A DNA stretch of 43,961 bases from Desulfarculales bacterium UBA702. GTDB taxonomy: Bacteria; Desulfobacterota; Syntrophobacteria; Syntrophobacterales; Syntrophobacteraceae. The stretch lies in the NCBI GenBank assembly GCA_002298165.1, contig DBMI01000024.1:11138-55098 (forward strand), in the 5' to 3' direction. Each line of letters opens with the position of its first letter. Within the stretch, counting starts at the first letter, position 1. Shown here one piece after another: positions 24,853 to 34,902 of this stretch. The translations under genes were made by a program, and so were the position numbers. Below the pieces are notes generated by a model. It was not told where the DNA came from and did no database searches. It saw only the letters and a program-made list of their open reading frames with translations.

Positions 24853-26937
24853 TTATTTTTCCTTCTCCTGTTCCTTCCTGGCCAAATCGATAATCTTTTC
24901 CTGGAGTGGGCCGGGGACTTCCTCGTAATGGGAAAATCTCATGGTGAACATTCCGCGCCCTTGCGTCATCGAGCGCAGGTCGGGAGCATACTTCAGAACC
25001 TCGGACTGCGGCACCATGGCTTTTACTATCTGTTTGGTGCCCCTGGTTTCCATTCCGAGGACCCTGCCGCGCCTGGAGTTCAGGTCGCCTATGATGTCTC
25101 CCATGTACTCGTCGGGAACGGTAATTTCCATCTCCACCACAGGTTCGAGAATTGTCGGCTTCGCCTCCGCCAAGGCTTTTTTAAAGGCCATCGACCCGGC
25201 TATCTTGAACGCCATTTCGGAAGAATCTACCGGGTGGAACGAGCCATCCACCAGGTCCACCTTGAAGTCAACAACGGGAAAGCCCGCCAGGGTGCCTTCA
25301 TGCAACGCCTCGGCAATGCCCTTTTCGACCGCGGGTATATACTGCCTGGGGATTACGCCGCCTACGATCTTATCGTAGAACTGGAACCCTTCACCCCTGG
25401 GTAGCGGCTCCATTTCAATATGGCAGTCGCCATACTGTCCGCGCCCGCCTGATTGTTTCTTGTACTTGCCCTGGACGCGGACCTTGCCCTTGATCGTTTC
25501 TTTATATGAAACCCTGGGCAGCTTCAAGTTGACTTCGACGCCGAATTTGCGCCGAAGCTTGTCAACCACTGCTTCAATGTGGATTTCGCCCATCCCGGAG
25601 AGGATCATCTCTCGGGTCTCTTCATTTCTTTGCAGCTTGAGTGTGAGATCTTCTTCCATGAGCCGGGAAAGTGATGAGAATATCTTTTCCTCATCGCCCT
25701 TTGCCTTGGGTTCGACCGAGAGCGAGTAGATTGCCGGGGGCAGTTCGACAGCCGGGAATACAATGGCGTCGCGTTCGGAGCAAAGGGTATCCTGGGTAAC
25801 TGTTTCCTTGAGCTTGGCAACGGCTACGATATCGCCAGGGGCGGCTTCCTGGACGGGTTCCTGGTTCTTGCCCTTGAGCCTTAATATCTGCCCGAAGCGC
25901 TCCTTAACCCCTTTGGTCGAGTTAAGCACCGTAGAATCAGGTGCGAGCGTTCCCGAGTAGACGCGAAGTATCGAGAGCCTGCCGGCGTAAGGATCTGTCA
26001 CTGTTTTTATTACAAGGGAGCTGAAAGGCGAACCTGGGTCCGGCTGCCTGACCACTTCTGCGTCGCCTTTTATATTGAGGCCCTTTACACCGTCACGGTC
26101 GATGGGGGAAGGCATGACCTCGGCAATCAGGTCCAGAAGTGGCTGTACGCCGATATTCGCAGTGCCTGAGCCGCACACGATCGGGATGAGCTGGCCGCCG
26201 ATAACCGATTTACGAAGGGCGTTTTTTATTTCCTCGGGAGTCAGTTCGCCTGTCTCGAGATATTTTTCAATCAGTTCATCACTGGATTCGGCCACATGCT
26301 CGACTATCGCTTCGCGGTACTGGTCGGCCATATCCTTAAGGTCGGCGGGCATATCCTTTACTTCGAATTTTCCGGAATCACCCGAGTAGATGTAGGCCTT
26401 ACCGCTCAAAATATCTACAACGCCCTTGAATGTTTCTGCTGAGCCGATCGGTACTTGGAGCGGAACACACGACTTACCGAAATTATTCTGGATATCCTGG
26501 ACAGTTTTGGCAAAATCGGCACGTTCGCGGTCCATTTTGCCTATGAAAATAATCCGCGGCTGGCTAAACTCGTTTGCGAACTCCCAGACTTTTTCAGTCT
26601 GAACCCGCACGCCGTCAACGGCATCGGCCAGCACGACCACTCCATCACCGCCGCGCATTGACGTCTTAGTGTCGGATATGAAGTTGAAGTCTCCCGGAGT
26701 ATCAATTAACGTAAACTGCTGCTTTTTCCAGGTGAAGGTGAAAATCGAACTGCTAAGGGTTGCCTTGCGCTTGATCTCCTCAGGCTCAAAGTCGAGAACG
26801 GAGCTGCTCTCGTCCACCTTGCCGAGCCGCGTGGTTGCCCCGGCATCGAAGAGCATCGCTTCGGCAAGAGACGTCTTTCCCGCGCCGCCATGCGATATTA
26901 TTGCGAAAGTGCGAACATTTGCGACGTCCTCTTTCAT
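24853..26937 (-). CDS. elongation factor G-like translational GTPase with atypical G motifs
   Basis: This 694-residue protein has the full EF-G layout: GTPase domain, domain II, and domains III to V (YMGDIIGDLNSRRGRVLGM marks domain V). The P-loop is HGGAGKT (16-22), unlike the HIDAGKTT of canonical EF-G, so it belongs to the EF-G-like group. Two normally fixed residues differ: switch II reads DTPGDF, with Asp83 where the catalytic His sits, and the guanine-specificity motif reads GKMD (133-136) instead of NKMD. It may be a slow or non-canonical ribosomal GTPase rather than the main translocase; the housekeeping fusA is usually beside rpsG and tufA, which are absent here. A terminator follows. 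Confidence 0.92.
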   Translation of the reverse strand: MKEDVANVRTFAIISHGGAGKTSLAEAMLFDAGATTRLGKVDESSSVLDFEPEEIKRKATLSSSIFTFTWKKQQFTLIDTPGDFNFISDTKTSMRGGDGVVVLADAVDGVRVQTEKVWEFANEFSQPRIIFIGKMDRERADFAKTVQDIQNNFGKSCVPLQVPIGSAETFKGVVDILSGKAYIYSGDSGKFEVKDMPADLKDMADQYREAIVEHVAESSDELIEKYLETGELTPEEIKNALRKSVIGGQLIPIVCGSGTANIGVQPLLDLIAEVMPSPIDRDGVKGLNIKGDAEVVRQPDPGSPFSSLVIKTVTDPYAGRLSILRVYSGTLAPDSTVLNSTKGVKERFGQILRLKGKNQEPVQEAAPGDIVAVAKLKETVTQDTLCSERDAIVFPAVELPPAIYSLSVEPKAKGDEEKIFSSLSRLMEEDLTLKLQRNEETREMILSGMGEIHIEAVVDKLRRKFGVEVNLKLPRVSYKETIKGKVRVQGKYKKQSGGRGQYGDCHIEMEPLPRGEGFQFYDKIVGGVIPRQYIPAVEKGIAEALHEGTLAGFPVVDFKVDLVDGSFHPVDSSEMAFKIAGSMAFKKALAEAKPTILEPVVEMEITVPDEYMGDIIGDLNSRRGRVLGMETRGTKQIVKAMVPQSEVLKYAPDLRSMTQGRGMFTMRFSHYEEVPGPLQEKIIDLARKEQEKEK

Positions 26938-27296
26938 TAAGTTATCCTTTCATCTGAAATTGACGCCCGGGAAGAAGGAACCGTATCCTCCCGCGCGATT
27001 CGTACTCCTGATGTAGCATGTTCCACGGCCCTTGTTGATATAGTCTCGGAGCCGTCGAAAAAATATAACGAATCAGAATTCCTTGAGAACTGCCTGATGT
27101 GGCAAGTTCCCTGCTGGCCATAGCTCAAAAGATGTATGATTATGCCAGAGTTGTTGAAAAGTCAATCAATTGAGAGCAAAACCAATTAAAGTCGTCGAAA
27201 TTTTCTATGCTTTTCCGGGCTCCTGTGCTAATTGCCTTTCCGCGGATGCAGTATGCAAAATCCCCCGAACTTTTTCCGGTCCAAAGAGGTGGGCGA
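26938..27296. other. divergent intergenic region between the EF-G-like gene and xerC
   Basis: These 359 bases separate two divergent genes and should hold both promoters. An in-frame extension upstream of xerC (from 27207) is open but lacks a ribosome site. I find no convincing promoter boxes, hairpin or small RNA. Confidence 0.45.
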
Positions 27297-28235
27297 ATGC
27301 AAAGTCTCACCTGGGATGAAGCTGAAACGCGCTTTCTCAAGTACCTCAAAGGGGAGCGCAATGTCAGCAAAGAGACCCTTAGAGCGTACGCGGGCGACCT
27401 TCGTCAGTTCGGCCAATTTCTCGCCGAAAGGGAAGGAAATTCCGGAACAGGATTGGACAGCATCTCCCCTGATATAATCAGAAGCTTCCTTGCATCCGTC
27501 CACCAAAAGCTTGAAAAGAACAGCCGCGCCCGCAAGCTCTCCACATTGCGCTCCCTTTTTAGATATCTCAACAGCAACGGGGCTTTCGACGACAATCCCG
27601 CCGAGTTGGTGGCCCATCCGAAAGTTAAACAGAAGATGCCCCATTTTTTGCTGGTGGATGCGATTTTCCATTTTCTCGATTCGCTGTCCAATTCCGCAAC
27701 CCGTGCCGGCATTTCGTGGAGGAAGGCCCGCAACTGGGCAATATTCGAATCCTTGTACTCGACCGGGATTCGGGTCAGCGAACTGGTGGGTCTCGATCAG
27801 CCTGACATCTCTTACTCCGAGGAAACGGTACGGGTATTCGGTAAAGGCTCAAGAGAGCGAATAGTCCCAATTGGGCGGAAGGCAATCGACGCTCTCAAGT
27901 GCTACCTTTCGGCAATCGAGTCCCAATTTCCCGGCGCTCTGGCCTCCTCGCCCGCCCTGTTTCGAAACGCCCGAGGCGGAAGGCTTACCGCCAGATCCAT
28001 TGACCGGATACTCAAGGCGGAAATGATCGCCTGTGGCCTGTGGCAGCACCTCAGCCCCCATGGACTTCGCCACAGTTTCGCAACCCATCTCCTGAATGCC
28101 GGAGCCGATCTTCGGGCCATACAGGAAATGCTCGGACACCGCAACCTCTCAACCACCCAAAGATATACCCATGTCAATATGGACCAGCTCATGAAAGTCT
28201 ACGACGCTTCACATCCACGAAGCAGGAAGAAATAG
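27297..28235 (+). CDS. xerC: tyrosine recombinase XerC/XerD type
   Basis: This 312-residue site-specific recombinase probably resolves chromosome dimers at dif with a partner Xer protein and FtsK. ATG 27297 has GAGGT about seven bases upstream. The N-terminal SAM-like DNA-binding domain (about 5-95) precedes the catalytic domain with Arg159 (TGIRVSEL), Lys183 (GKGSRERIVP), His255 and Arg258 (PHGLRHSFATH), His281 (LGHRNLSTT) and nucleophile Tyr290 (QRYTHV). The set is complete. The order xerC-hslV-hslU also occurs in Bacillus (codV-clpQ-clpY) and supports a chromosomal Xer rather than a phage integrase. XerC versus XerD cannot be fixed by sequence alone. Confidence 0.9.
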   Translation: MQSLTWDEAETRFLKYLKGERNVSKETLRAYAGDLRQFGQFLAEREGNSGTGLDSISPDIIRSFLASVHQKLEKNSRARKLSTLRSLFRYLNSNGAFDDNPAELVAHPKVKQKMPHFLLVDAIFHFLDSLSNSATRAGISWRKARNWAIFESLYSTGIRVSELVGLDQPDISYSEETVRVFGKGSRERIVPIGRKAIDALKCYLSAIESQFPGALASSPALFRNARGGRLTARSIDRILKAEMIACGLWQHLSPHGLRHSFATHLLNAGADLRAIQEMLGHRNLSTTQRYTHVNMDQLMKVYDASHPRSRKK

Positions 28236-28461
28236 GTTGAGTCTGCTTCTCACTGAAAAACTGAATGCATTTTGTGAGTGGAGTTATCGAAGCTAATCAA
28301 AAAACCTGTTGCAGCTATTATTTGGATGTATATTCTTGGTAGGTCCGGGGCGGATTGGAGGATCTGCCTTCCGCTCCGGAATGAGCCACTACGACCTAAT
28401 AGTACGCATAGTTCGAGCAAGTGGTTAGTATATGACTTTGAACCGAGGAGAAAGAATCTAT

Positions 28462-29001
28462 ATGGCGGAAAAAATTCGCTCGACAACGGTTTTCGCTATT
28501 AGACGTAACGGCCAGGTGGTAATGGCGGGAGACGGCCAGGTGACCATGGGCGATACGGTGGTAAAGCACCAGGCCAAAAAGATTCGCAGGCTTTACCAGA
28601 ATAAGATCCTGACGGGTTTCGCGGGATCGACCGCCGATGCTTTCACGCTTTTCGAGCGGCTCGAAGCCAAACTCGAACAGTATAACGGCAATCTTAAGAG
28701 GGCCGCCGTGGAGCTGGCCAAGGACTGGCGCATGGACCGCGCGCTTCGAAGGCTCGAAGCACTGCTCCTCGCCGCCGACAAGGACAACTCCTTCATACTC
28801 AGTGGAACAGGCGACGTGATCGAACCCGATGACGATTTCGCGGCAATCGGCTCCGGCGCCCCTTATGCCCTTGCAGCCGCCCGCGCGCTGGGACGGCACA
28901 CCGATCTTACAGCGCGTCAGATCGCGGAGGAGGCAATGTCTATAGCCGCTTCGATCTGTATATACACGAACCGGGAATTCGTATTCGAGGAGCTTTTATA
29001 G
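28462..29001 (+). CDS. hslV: ATP-dependent protease peptidase subunit HslV
   Basis: HslV is the threonine-protease core (two hexameric rings) of the bacterial proteasome-like HslVU protease. ATG 28462 is preceded by GAGGAG about 11 bases upstream; the frame also has an ATG at 28432, but that places the active site too far inside. The mature N-terminus is expected at a Thr of STTVFAIRR (residue 8 or 9) after processing. GDGQVTMG and GFAGSTADAF are family signatures. The 179-residue length is normal. Its stop is one base before the hslU start. Confidence 0.96.
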   Translation: MAEKIRSTTVFAIRRNGQVVMAGDGQVTMGDTVVKHQAKKIRRLYQNKILTGFAGSTADAFTLFERLEAKLEQYNGNLKRAAVELAKDWRMDRALRRLEALLLAADKDNSFILSGTGDVIEPDDDFAAIGSGAPYALAAARALGRHTDLTARQIAEEAMSIAASICIYTNREFVFEELL

Positions 29002-29002
29002 A

Positions 29003-30388
29003 ATGCAGCAGCCGCTTACACCATCTGAAATAGTTCTCGAGCTGGACAAGTACATCATAGGCCAGAAAGATGCCAAGCGCATGGTCGCCATCGCTCTGCG
29101 CAACAGGTGGCGGCGTCAGCAGGTGCCCGAACACCTGCGGGACGAAATAGCACCGAAAAACATCATCATGATAGGTCCCACGGGAGTGGGCAAGACCGAA
29201 ATCGCCCGCCGCCTTGCGCGCCTTGCGCAGTCTCCCTTCCTCAAAATCGAGGCAAGCAAATTCACCGAGGTTGGATATGTCGGGCGCGACGTCGAGTCGA
29301 TGATCCGCGATTTAACCGAGCTTGCCGTCAGCATGGTACGAAACGAGGAGATGGAAAGCGTAAAGCTCAAGGCCGAGGAGATCGCCGAGGAAAAGCTTCT
29401 CGATATCCTGCTGCCGCCCAAGAGGACCACCCCGGAGGTTCGCGAGCACCCCTTTCCCGACGAGCCGACGGCGCTCATAGCGGCAAAGGAGGAAGCGGAC
29501 CAGGCCGATACCACCCGCGAGAAGCTTCGCAAACTCCTGCGGCTGGGTTCGCTCGACGACCGCTATGTCGAGATCGATGTCCCGGACAAAAACTTTCCTA
29601 TGATCGAAATTTTTGCCGGCGCCGGGATGGAGGAAATGGACTACAACCTCCGGGATATGCTCGGTTCGATGCTCCCGAGGCGAACGAAGCGGCGAAAGGT
29701 GAAAATCCCCGAGGCGCGCGAGATCCTGGTTCAGGAAGAATCCCAGAGACTGATAGACATGGACAGGGTAATCAAGTTAGCGATCGAGCGGGTAGAACAT
29801 TCCGGCATCATTTTTCTTGATGAAATTGACAAGATAGCCGGCCGTGAAAGCGGCGGCAGAGGCCCTGACGTATCACGTGAAGGCGTACAGCGAGACCTCC
29901 TCCCGATTGTCGAAGGCTCGACCGTCACCACCAAATACGGAATGGTGCGAACCGATCACATACTCTTCATAGCATCCGGCGCTTTTCACATATCAAAGCC
30001 CTCGGACCTCATACCCGAGTTGCAGGGCCGCTTTCCGATCCGCGTCGAGCTCAGGTCGCTCTCCAAAGACGATTTCATCCGCATCCTGAAAGAGCCCGAA
30101 AATGCGCTGATCGTGCAGTACAAGGCACTCCTTGCAACCGAAGAAGTGGAACTCGACTTTCAGCCCGATTCAATCGAAGAGATAGCCGAAGTTGCCTACC
30201 AGGTAAATTCGAGGACCGAAAACATTGGCGCTCGCCGCCTCCACACGATAATGGAAAAGCTCCTCTCGGACGTCTCCTTCGACGCCCCCAAGCTAAAGGG
30301 CCAATCCATCCGCATCGACCGACAGTACGTAAGGAATGTATTGCAGGATATCATTAAGGATGAGGACTTGAGCAGGTATATTCTCTAG
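29003..30388 (+). CDS. hslU: ATP-dependent protease ATPase subunit HslU
   Basis: This 461-residue AAA+ unfoldase forms hexamers that feed unfolded proteins into HslV. The N-terminal AAA module contains Walker A GPTGVGKT (58-65), followed by a long inserted I domain (about 110-240) that handles substrates. Walker B is IIFLDEIDKIAG, and sensor/arginine-finger motifs (QGRFPIRVEL; NIGARRLHT) follow. The C-terminus ends in DLSRYIL, the tail that docks into and activates HslV. It is separated from hslV by a single base and clearly cotranscribed. No rho-independent terminator reads in its direction. Confidence 0.97.
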   Translation: MQQPLTPSEIVLELDKYIIGQKDAKRMVAIALRNRWRRQQVPEHLRDEIAPKNIIMIGPTGVGKTEIARRLARLAQSPFLKIEASKFTEVGYVGRDVESMIRDLTELAVSMVRNEEMESVKLKAEEIAEEKLLDILLPPKRTTPEVREHPFPDEPTALIAAKEEADQADTTREKLRKLLRLGSLDDRYVEIDVPDKNFPMIEIFAGAGMEEMDYNLRDMLGSMLPRRTKRRKVKIPEAREILVQEESQRLIDMDRVIKLAIERVEHSGIIFLDEIDKIAGRESGGRGPDVSREGVQRDLLPIVEGSTVTTKYGMVRTDHILFIASGAFHISKPSDLIPELQGRFPIRVELRSLSKDDFIRILKEPENALIVQYKALLATEEVELDFQPDSIEEIAEVAYQVNSRTENIGARRLHTIMEKLLSDVSFDAPKLKGQSIRIDRQYVRNVLQDIIKDEDLSRYIL

Positions 30389-30452
30389 CCCCTTTGCAGG
30401 TACCAGCCGTTAGGTCGAGCGGGTGAGTCTGGCAGGATCACAGGATAACAGT

Positions 30453-30501
30453 AAAAAAAGCGAAACCTCAACACTCCTTTGCCTGAATGTTGTGGTTTCG
30501 C
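30453..30501 (-). terminator. rho-independent terminator of the long minus-strand operon
   Basis: Stem arms GCGAAACCTCAACA (30460-30473) and TGTTGTGGTTTCGC (30488-30501) pair with one mismatch. On the minus strand seven Ts follow (30453-30459 are A on the plus strand). It lies about 60 bases after the dikinase-like stop. The plus-strand side has no T-run, so it serves the minus-strand run, not hslU. Confidence 0.88.
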
Positions 30502-30559
30502 TCCGTTCAAACAATCATCTATTGCGCCAGTCAAACCCACTTACAGCCAATCACGATCT

Positions 30560-33500
30560 TCAGTGATAATCCGCACTGCCTGAAACATCCATCTGTTCGG
30601 TTTCGAGATGGCCGGAATATATAGAGCCGCTGCGGCCGTCGATGCTTATCAGGTCGCCGGTTCGAATTTCGGTTCCGTCAATTGTGCATTTCCTTTCGGA
30701 TTCCCAGACCTTCATCCGGCTTACGCCGACAACGCATACCTTTCCGAGCCTGTGGGCAACAATTGCCGCGTGTGATGTGGCGCCGCCCTTTCCAGTCAGG
30801 ATCCCATCGGCGACCGACATTTCACGGATATCGTCCGGGACGGTGTCGGAGCGGATGAGAATTACCGGTTTGCCGGGGCATTTCTGCTTGAGTTGCATAA
30901 TTGTCTCGAGGTCGAACGCCACTACGCCGGAAAGCGCTCCGCCGCTAACGCCGATGCCGCTTCCGAGGTAGCGCGAATGCAGATCCTCGCGGGCTTTGAA
31001 CACAGGATACGAACGTTTGATTCTCGGGGTCATGTTGCGGGACTGGAGGACAAAAACACCGTCTTCCTCTGCGCCCTGGAAGGTAAACTCTATTTCCTGC
31101 GGGGCCCAGTTCTGCTCGTAGACCAGTTTTTTGCCGATCTCGGTCAACCGCCTATATACCTTGGGGAAGAGTTCTTCGAGTGAAGTCTCTTTACGCTCGC
31201 CTTCTCCGAGGCGCTGCTTTTCGGAAAGAGGAAGCGTTTTTACAAGGCCACCAACTACGTCTTCGCCCTGGTTTCCCCATGTAAAATCTCCCACCGGTTC
31301 GACCTTGTCCTCCGAGGTCCACGGGTTGTGGGAGAACATGACACCGGCCCCCGAGTGGGTATCCAGGTTGCCGAAGACCATGGCCTGGATTGTTACAGAA
31401 GTGCCCCAATCGTCGGAGACCATCATTATCTCGCGGTAAGTCTTTGCTTTCTGCTCGTCCCAGGATTTTACAACCTGCTGGATGGCGGTAAAAAGCTGCT
31501 CTTTGGGGTCGTCGGAAAACTCGATATTGTGCCCAAGAAGTGCCTTTCGGTAGGCGAGCGCGACTTCCCTCATCTCCGAGGGGGAGAATTCGCGCTTGAC
31601 CTTCCTTCGGTATTTTACTTTGTAGCCGCTCATTATTGCGTCGAATTCATCACGGGGCATGCCAAACGACATTGCCCATGACTGTATAAATCTTCGATAG
31701 TTGTCCCACGCGAACCACGACTGCCCCATCTGGGCGATCAATCCCTCGACGATTTGTTCGTTGATCCCCACATTGAGGAAAGTATTCATCATACCCGGCA
31801 TTGAAATGGCCGCCCCGCTCCTTACCGAAAAAAGAAGCGCGTTTTGGGGTTGGCCGAATATGCGCCCGGTATCCGCTTCAACCCTGCGAACGAGCGACAT
31901 TACGCGCTCTTCGAAATCCTCCCATAAATGGGAGAAGCTTTCGATGACACTCCTGCACCGGTAGTATTCGGTTGTGATAACAAGTGCCGGCGGAACCTTT
32001 ATCCCGATTGAATGAAGCAGGGCCAGCGTGTGGGCCTTGCTCCCCATGTGGATGATATCGAAGGTGCTCGGATTAGGCGACTGGATGTAGGAAACGGTCT
32101 TTTTCGGATCGTAGCTCAACAGGAGGTCGAGATTATCGACGCTGAGTTCTTCTCGCTGGGTGGACAGGGTTGTAAGGATGCTCGTGATGAAGTGATCGAA
32201 GTATTGCAGGCCAAAGGTCCTGGCTATCAAATCCCGCAGGAAGCTCTCGGAGACCCTCTGGTTCTTCTCGGCGAAAGTCTCCTCGTCTCTTTGGTAGCGC
32301 GGAAGGAGCTTGTCATGCCCGAGTTGTTTAATCACGAGATCCAGGGTTTCGTTATGTACCGCGTTGTAGTTGGTCTGGATTATCTGTTTGATCGCCTCGG
32401 AGAAGCCGCGGAAAAGATCCATGAACTGGGAATGAGAGAACCGGGGCATCTCCAGAGCCTTCATGAAAAGTTCTTTTTGGAGTTCGAGGCGGTTCGAGGT
32501 AATCCCGTCGATCTCGAGGGCCTTCATGAAAAGCGGGATATAGCGCGCGATGTGGAAAAAAGTGGCCCTGGTAATAAAGCTCAGGTTAAACGAGTATATA
32601 ATCTCCTCGAACAGGACGTTTGCCAGATTTTCGAGGCGGAAAGTAAGACCCAGGGCATCGAAGCGCGGCTCGTTGTATGAGCCGTACATAGAGGGAATAT
32701 CCACGGCAATGTGGCGCTTGTAATAAATGTTTTCCATTATGCGCAATTCGCCGGGGGTTTGAATCACCTCTTTGAGTTCCAGCAGGTAGTAGAGTATGGA
32801 GCGGAGCTTTTCGTGTATGTCTTCGCTTTCGAGGGCACGAAGAAGTTTCCCGGGATCTGGAAGGCCGAGAGTTGCGGCGCGCTGCAGGTGAACTCTGATA
32901 TCCTTGAAGCTCAGCGCGTATTTTTCATTGAGCAACTGATAGAATTCGATCATCAGGAATGCGCGCTTGCGCTCGGAATCCGGCACGTCCGGCACTTTGT
33001 CTATCAGATAATGGGCTTCGCGCTCGGAGAGATCGAGTAGGTCCTGCACGTCATTGATGGCGCTCGTTTTGAAGATATGGTCAAAGATTTTATGGATATT
33101 TTCGACCATTGGTCCCGAAGTGGGCACATCGAAGTAGATCTCGGCCGGCACAAGGCCTTCGATGTGGCTCTTGTCCAGTGTGCGCCAGTATTCGAGTATA
33201 CTCTGGATGAAGGTCACTACAATGTTATTGCTTTCGACATGGCTCTGCTTTCGCAGGAAATGAATAAGCCTGTCGCTTCTTCCGGTGATCTCGTCAACCT
33301 CTGTTGAGACATTTCGCAGTTGCCCTTCCGCTCCTATCTCATTGAAGTAAACCGGGAAGAGTTTTGTGAGCTGCTTCACCAGGTTGTAAGCGGGGCGGAT
33401 GGGAGCATTGAGAAGCTGGCTTACCTCTTTTTGGAACAGATCGGTATCGCGTATGAAAATTCCGCCGAGCGAGAGGTTCACGATCAGAGAGGAAAGCAGG

Positions 33501-34831
33501 GTCTTTGTGCGCAACGGGTTGGCTTTTATTATGTCGAGCCATATCCTGATATTCAGCAGGTGGGCCGGGTTGACCGGAATCTGCCAATGAGGGCTTACCT
33601 GTCCCAGCATCGGCGGCTGGAAACCGAGGCGTATTATGCGTCTTAAGAAAAAGTTTATAAGAGGCCGGTCGTCGGTCTCCAGGATTTCGATGCCTATAGT
33701 TCGGATTATCTGGAGCGCAGCCTGCGGGTAATTTCTAAGTGAAATTTCTAGAACCTCGAAAATGCGCCCAAGGAGGATTTCGAGCTGATCGGTCCTTTCC
33801 CGCTTGATCCACCTTCCGATCTCGAAATTAATCTCCCTGAGAGTCTCTTCCTGTATGGCCTCGAGGCCCCTGATCTCTATTACCTTGAGGCGCATCACCA
33901 TGGCCATGTGAGCTGCCTCGGGACAGTCTTTCTGGTATTGTGCGAGCTTCTCGGGAAGATGAAAATATAGGAGCGTTATCTCATGGAAATCGGTCATATC
34001 CGAAAGCATCTCGATTGCGCGGATCGGATCGGGTTCGGCCGCGATTTCCGTATCGATTCTTTCGAGGCGGGCCTGGATCTGCTTGTGCCTTAAAGGCAGG
34101 CATTCATTGAACCAGGGGGTTGACGGATCCACCTTGTGCCCCTGAGACTCGAGCCACTCACACGGATCCTGCCTATCCAGCCAAAAGAGGCAAGTTTGCC
34201 TGAAGAACCGCTGAAGAAAGGCCCTGAATTCGACAAAAGAAGATGGATCTTTCCAAATCTTGAGCAGTCTTCCAGCAAGACGCTTGGGCGGGTAGAAGCT
34301 ACGCATCAGGAATTCGAATGGAGCATCCGGCATTTCCGTAAGCTCGGCGAAAAATGCCCTGAGAATCCCTTCATGACAGGATGTATCGGTTTCGAAAAGC
34401 TTCTCGATATTCGAGATTGAAGCCCCTGGCGGCAGAGGTCTTGCCAGATCCTCCGGCATCTCCTCCGTCAGCTTTAACCAGAAAGCAAGCAGGTGGTCCG
34501 CCGCCATGCTGCGAATCTCGAATCTCTCGGATTCCGTAAGGGCGTTCACCAGTATGCGGGAAAGCAGGTAAATGACATTTCCGCTCAGCGCATGGTTCTT
34601 ATAGATCCGAATGTTGCCGGTCGCATACCGCTGGGCTTCCTGCACCACGAAATGCCAGTTTCTGTACTTGTGATGGTATTCGAGCAGGAGTTCTCCCGCC
34701 TGTTTTTCTTTTCCGGCATATCCCTTCACGGCCTCTTCCAGCACCAGGAAAGAGCTGGGAATGAAGACCCTGACCTTAGTGACATCCAGGTTCCTCGTGA
34801 GGGCTTCCGATTCGATCCAATTATTTTCCAT
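30560..34831 (-). CDS. large PPDK/PEP-synthase-like protein without PEP-binding barrel
   Basis: This 1423-residue cytoplasmic protein has about 900 mostly helical, unrecognised residues, then a PPDK-type ATP-grasp domain (about 905-1330, including SVRSGAAISMPGMMNTFLN near 1000), then a phosphohistidine swivelling domain with GGATSHAAIVAHRLG (the phospho-accepting His is residue 1354). Only about 70 residues follow, so the C-terminal PEP/pyruvate TIM barrel of PPDK, PEP synthase and Enzyme I is missing. It should therefore phosphorylate its His from ATP and pass the phosphate to another acceptor, which is unknown. It starts 71 bases after the rimI stop as last gene of the PTS/rpoN run. Rifampicin phosphotransferase and glucan dikinases show related logic. 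Confidence 0.9.
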   Translation of the reverse strand: MENNWIESEALTRNLDVTKVRVFIPSSFLVLEEAVKGYAGKEKQAGELLLEYHHKYRNWHFVVQEAQRYATGNIRIYKNHALSGNVIYLLSRILVNALTESERFEIRSMAADHLLAFWLKLTEEMPEDLARPLPPGASISNIEKLFETDTSCHEGILRAFFAELTEMPDAPFEFLMRSFYPPKRLAGRLLKIWKDPSSFVEFRAFLQRFFRQTCLFWLDRQDPCEWLESQGHKVDPSTPWFNECLPLRHKQIQARLERIDTEIAAEPDPIRAIEMLSDMTDFHEITLLYFHLPEKLAQYQKDCPEAAHMAMVMRLKVIEIRGLEAIQEETLREINFEIGRWIKRERTDQLEILLGRIFEVLEISLRNYPQAALQIIRTIGIEILETDDRPLINFFLRRIIRLGFQPPMLGQVSPHWQIPVNPAHLLNIRIWLDIIKANPLRTKTLLSSLIVNLSLGGIFIRDTDLFQKEVSQLLNAPIRPAYNLVKQLTKLFPVYFNEIGAEGQLRNVSTEVDEITGRSDRLIHFLRKQSHVESNNIVVTFIQSILEYWRTLDKSHIEGLVPAEIYFDVPTSGPMVENIHKIFDHIFKTSAINDVQDLLDLSEREAHYLIDKVPDVPDSERKRAFLMIEFYQLLNEKYALSFKDIRVHLQRAATLGLPDPGKLLRALESEDIHEKLRSILYYLLELKEVIQTPGELRIMENIYYKRHIAVDIPSMYGSYNEPRFDALGLTFRLENLANVLFEEIIYSFNLSFITRATFFHIARYIPLFMKALEIDGITSNRLELQKELFMKALEMPRFSHSQFMDLFRGFSEAIKQIIQTNYNAVHNETLDLVIKQLGHDKLLPRYQRDEETFAEKNQRVSESFLRDLIARTFGLQYFDHFITSILTTLSTQREELSVDNLDLLLSYDPKKTVSYIQSPNPSTFDIIHMGSKAHTLALLHSIGIKVPPALVITTEYYRCRSVIESFSHLWEDFEERVMSLVRRVEADTGRIFGQPQNALLFSVRSGAAISMPGMMNTFLNVGINEQIVEGLIAQMGQSWFAWDNYRRFIQSWAMSFGMPRDEFDAIMSGYKVKYRRKVKREFSPSEMREVALAYRKALLGHNIEFSDDPKEQLFTAIQQVVKSWDEQKAKTYREIMMVSDDWGTSVTIQAMVFGNLDTHSGAGVMFSHNPWTSEDKVEPVGDFTWGNQGEDVVGGLVKTLPLSEKQRLGEGERKETSLEELFPKVYRRLTEIGKKLVYEQNWAPQEIEFTFQGAEEDGVFVLQSRNMTPRIKRSYPVFKAREDLHSRYLGSGIGVSGGALSGVVAFDLETIMQLKQKCPGKPVILIRSDTVPDDIREMSVADGILTGKGGATSHAAIVAHRLGKVCVVGVSRMKVWESERKCTIDGTEIRTGDLISIDGRSGSIYSGHLETEQMDVSGSADYH

Positions 34832-34902
34832 TCAGGAATGACCTTTTTTTTGCGAAATTTTCCGGGCTGTTCAAATCCCGGACCAATGCCACATTTGGGG
34901 CT

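Noticed and set aside
27297..28235. Tyrosine recombinase as a sign of an integrated phage or island.
   Set aside because: It is followed by hslVU in a conserved chromosomal order, and there is no att-like duplication, tRNA or phage gene nearby.
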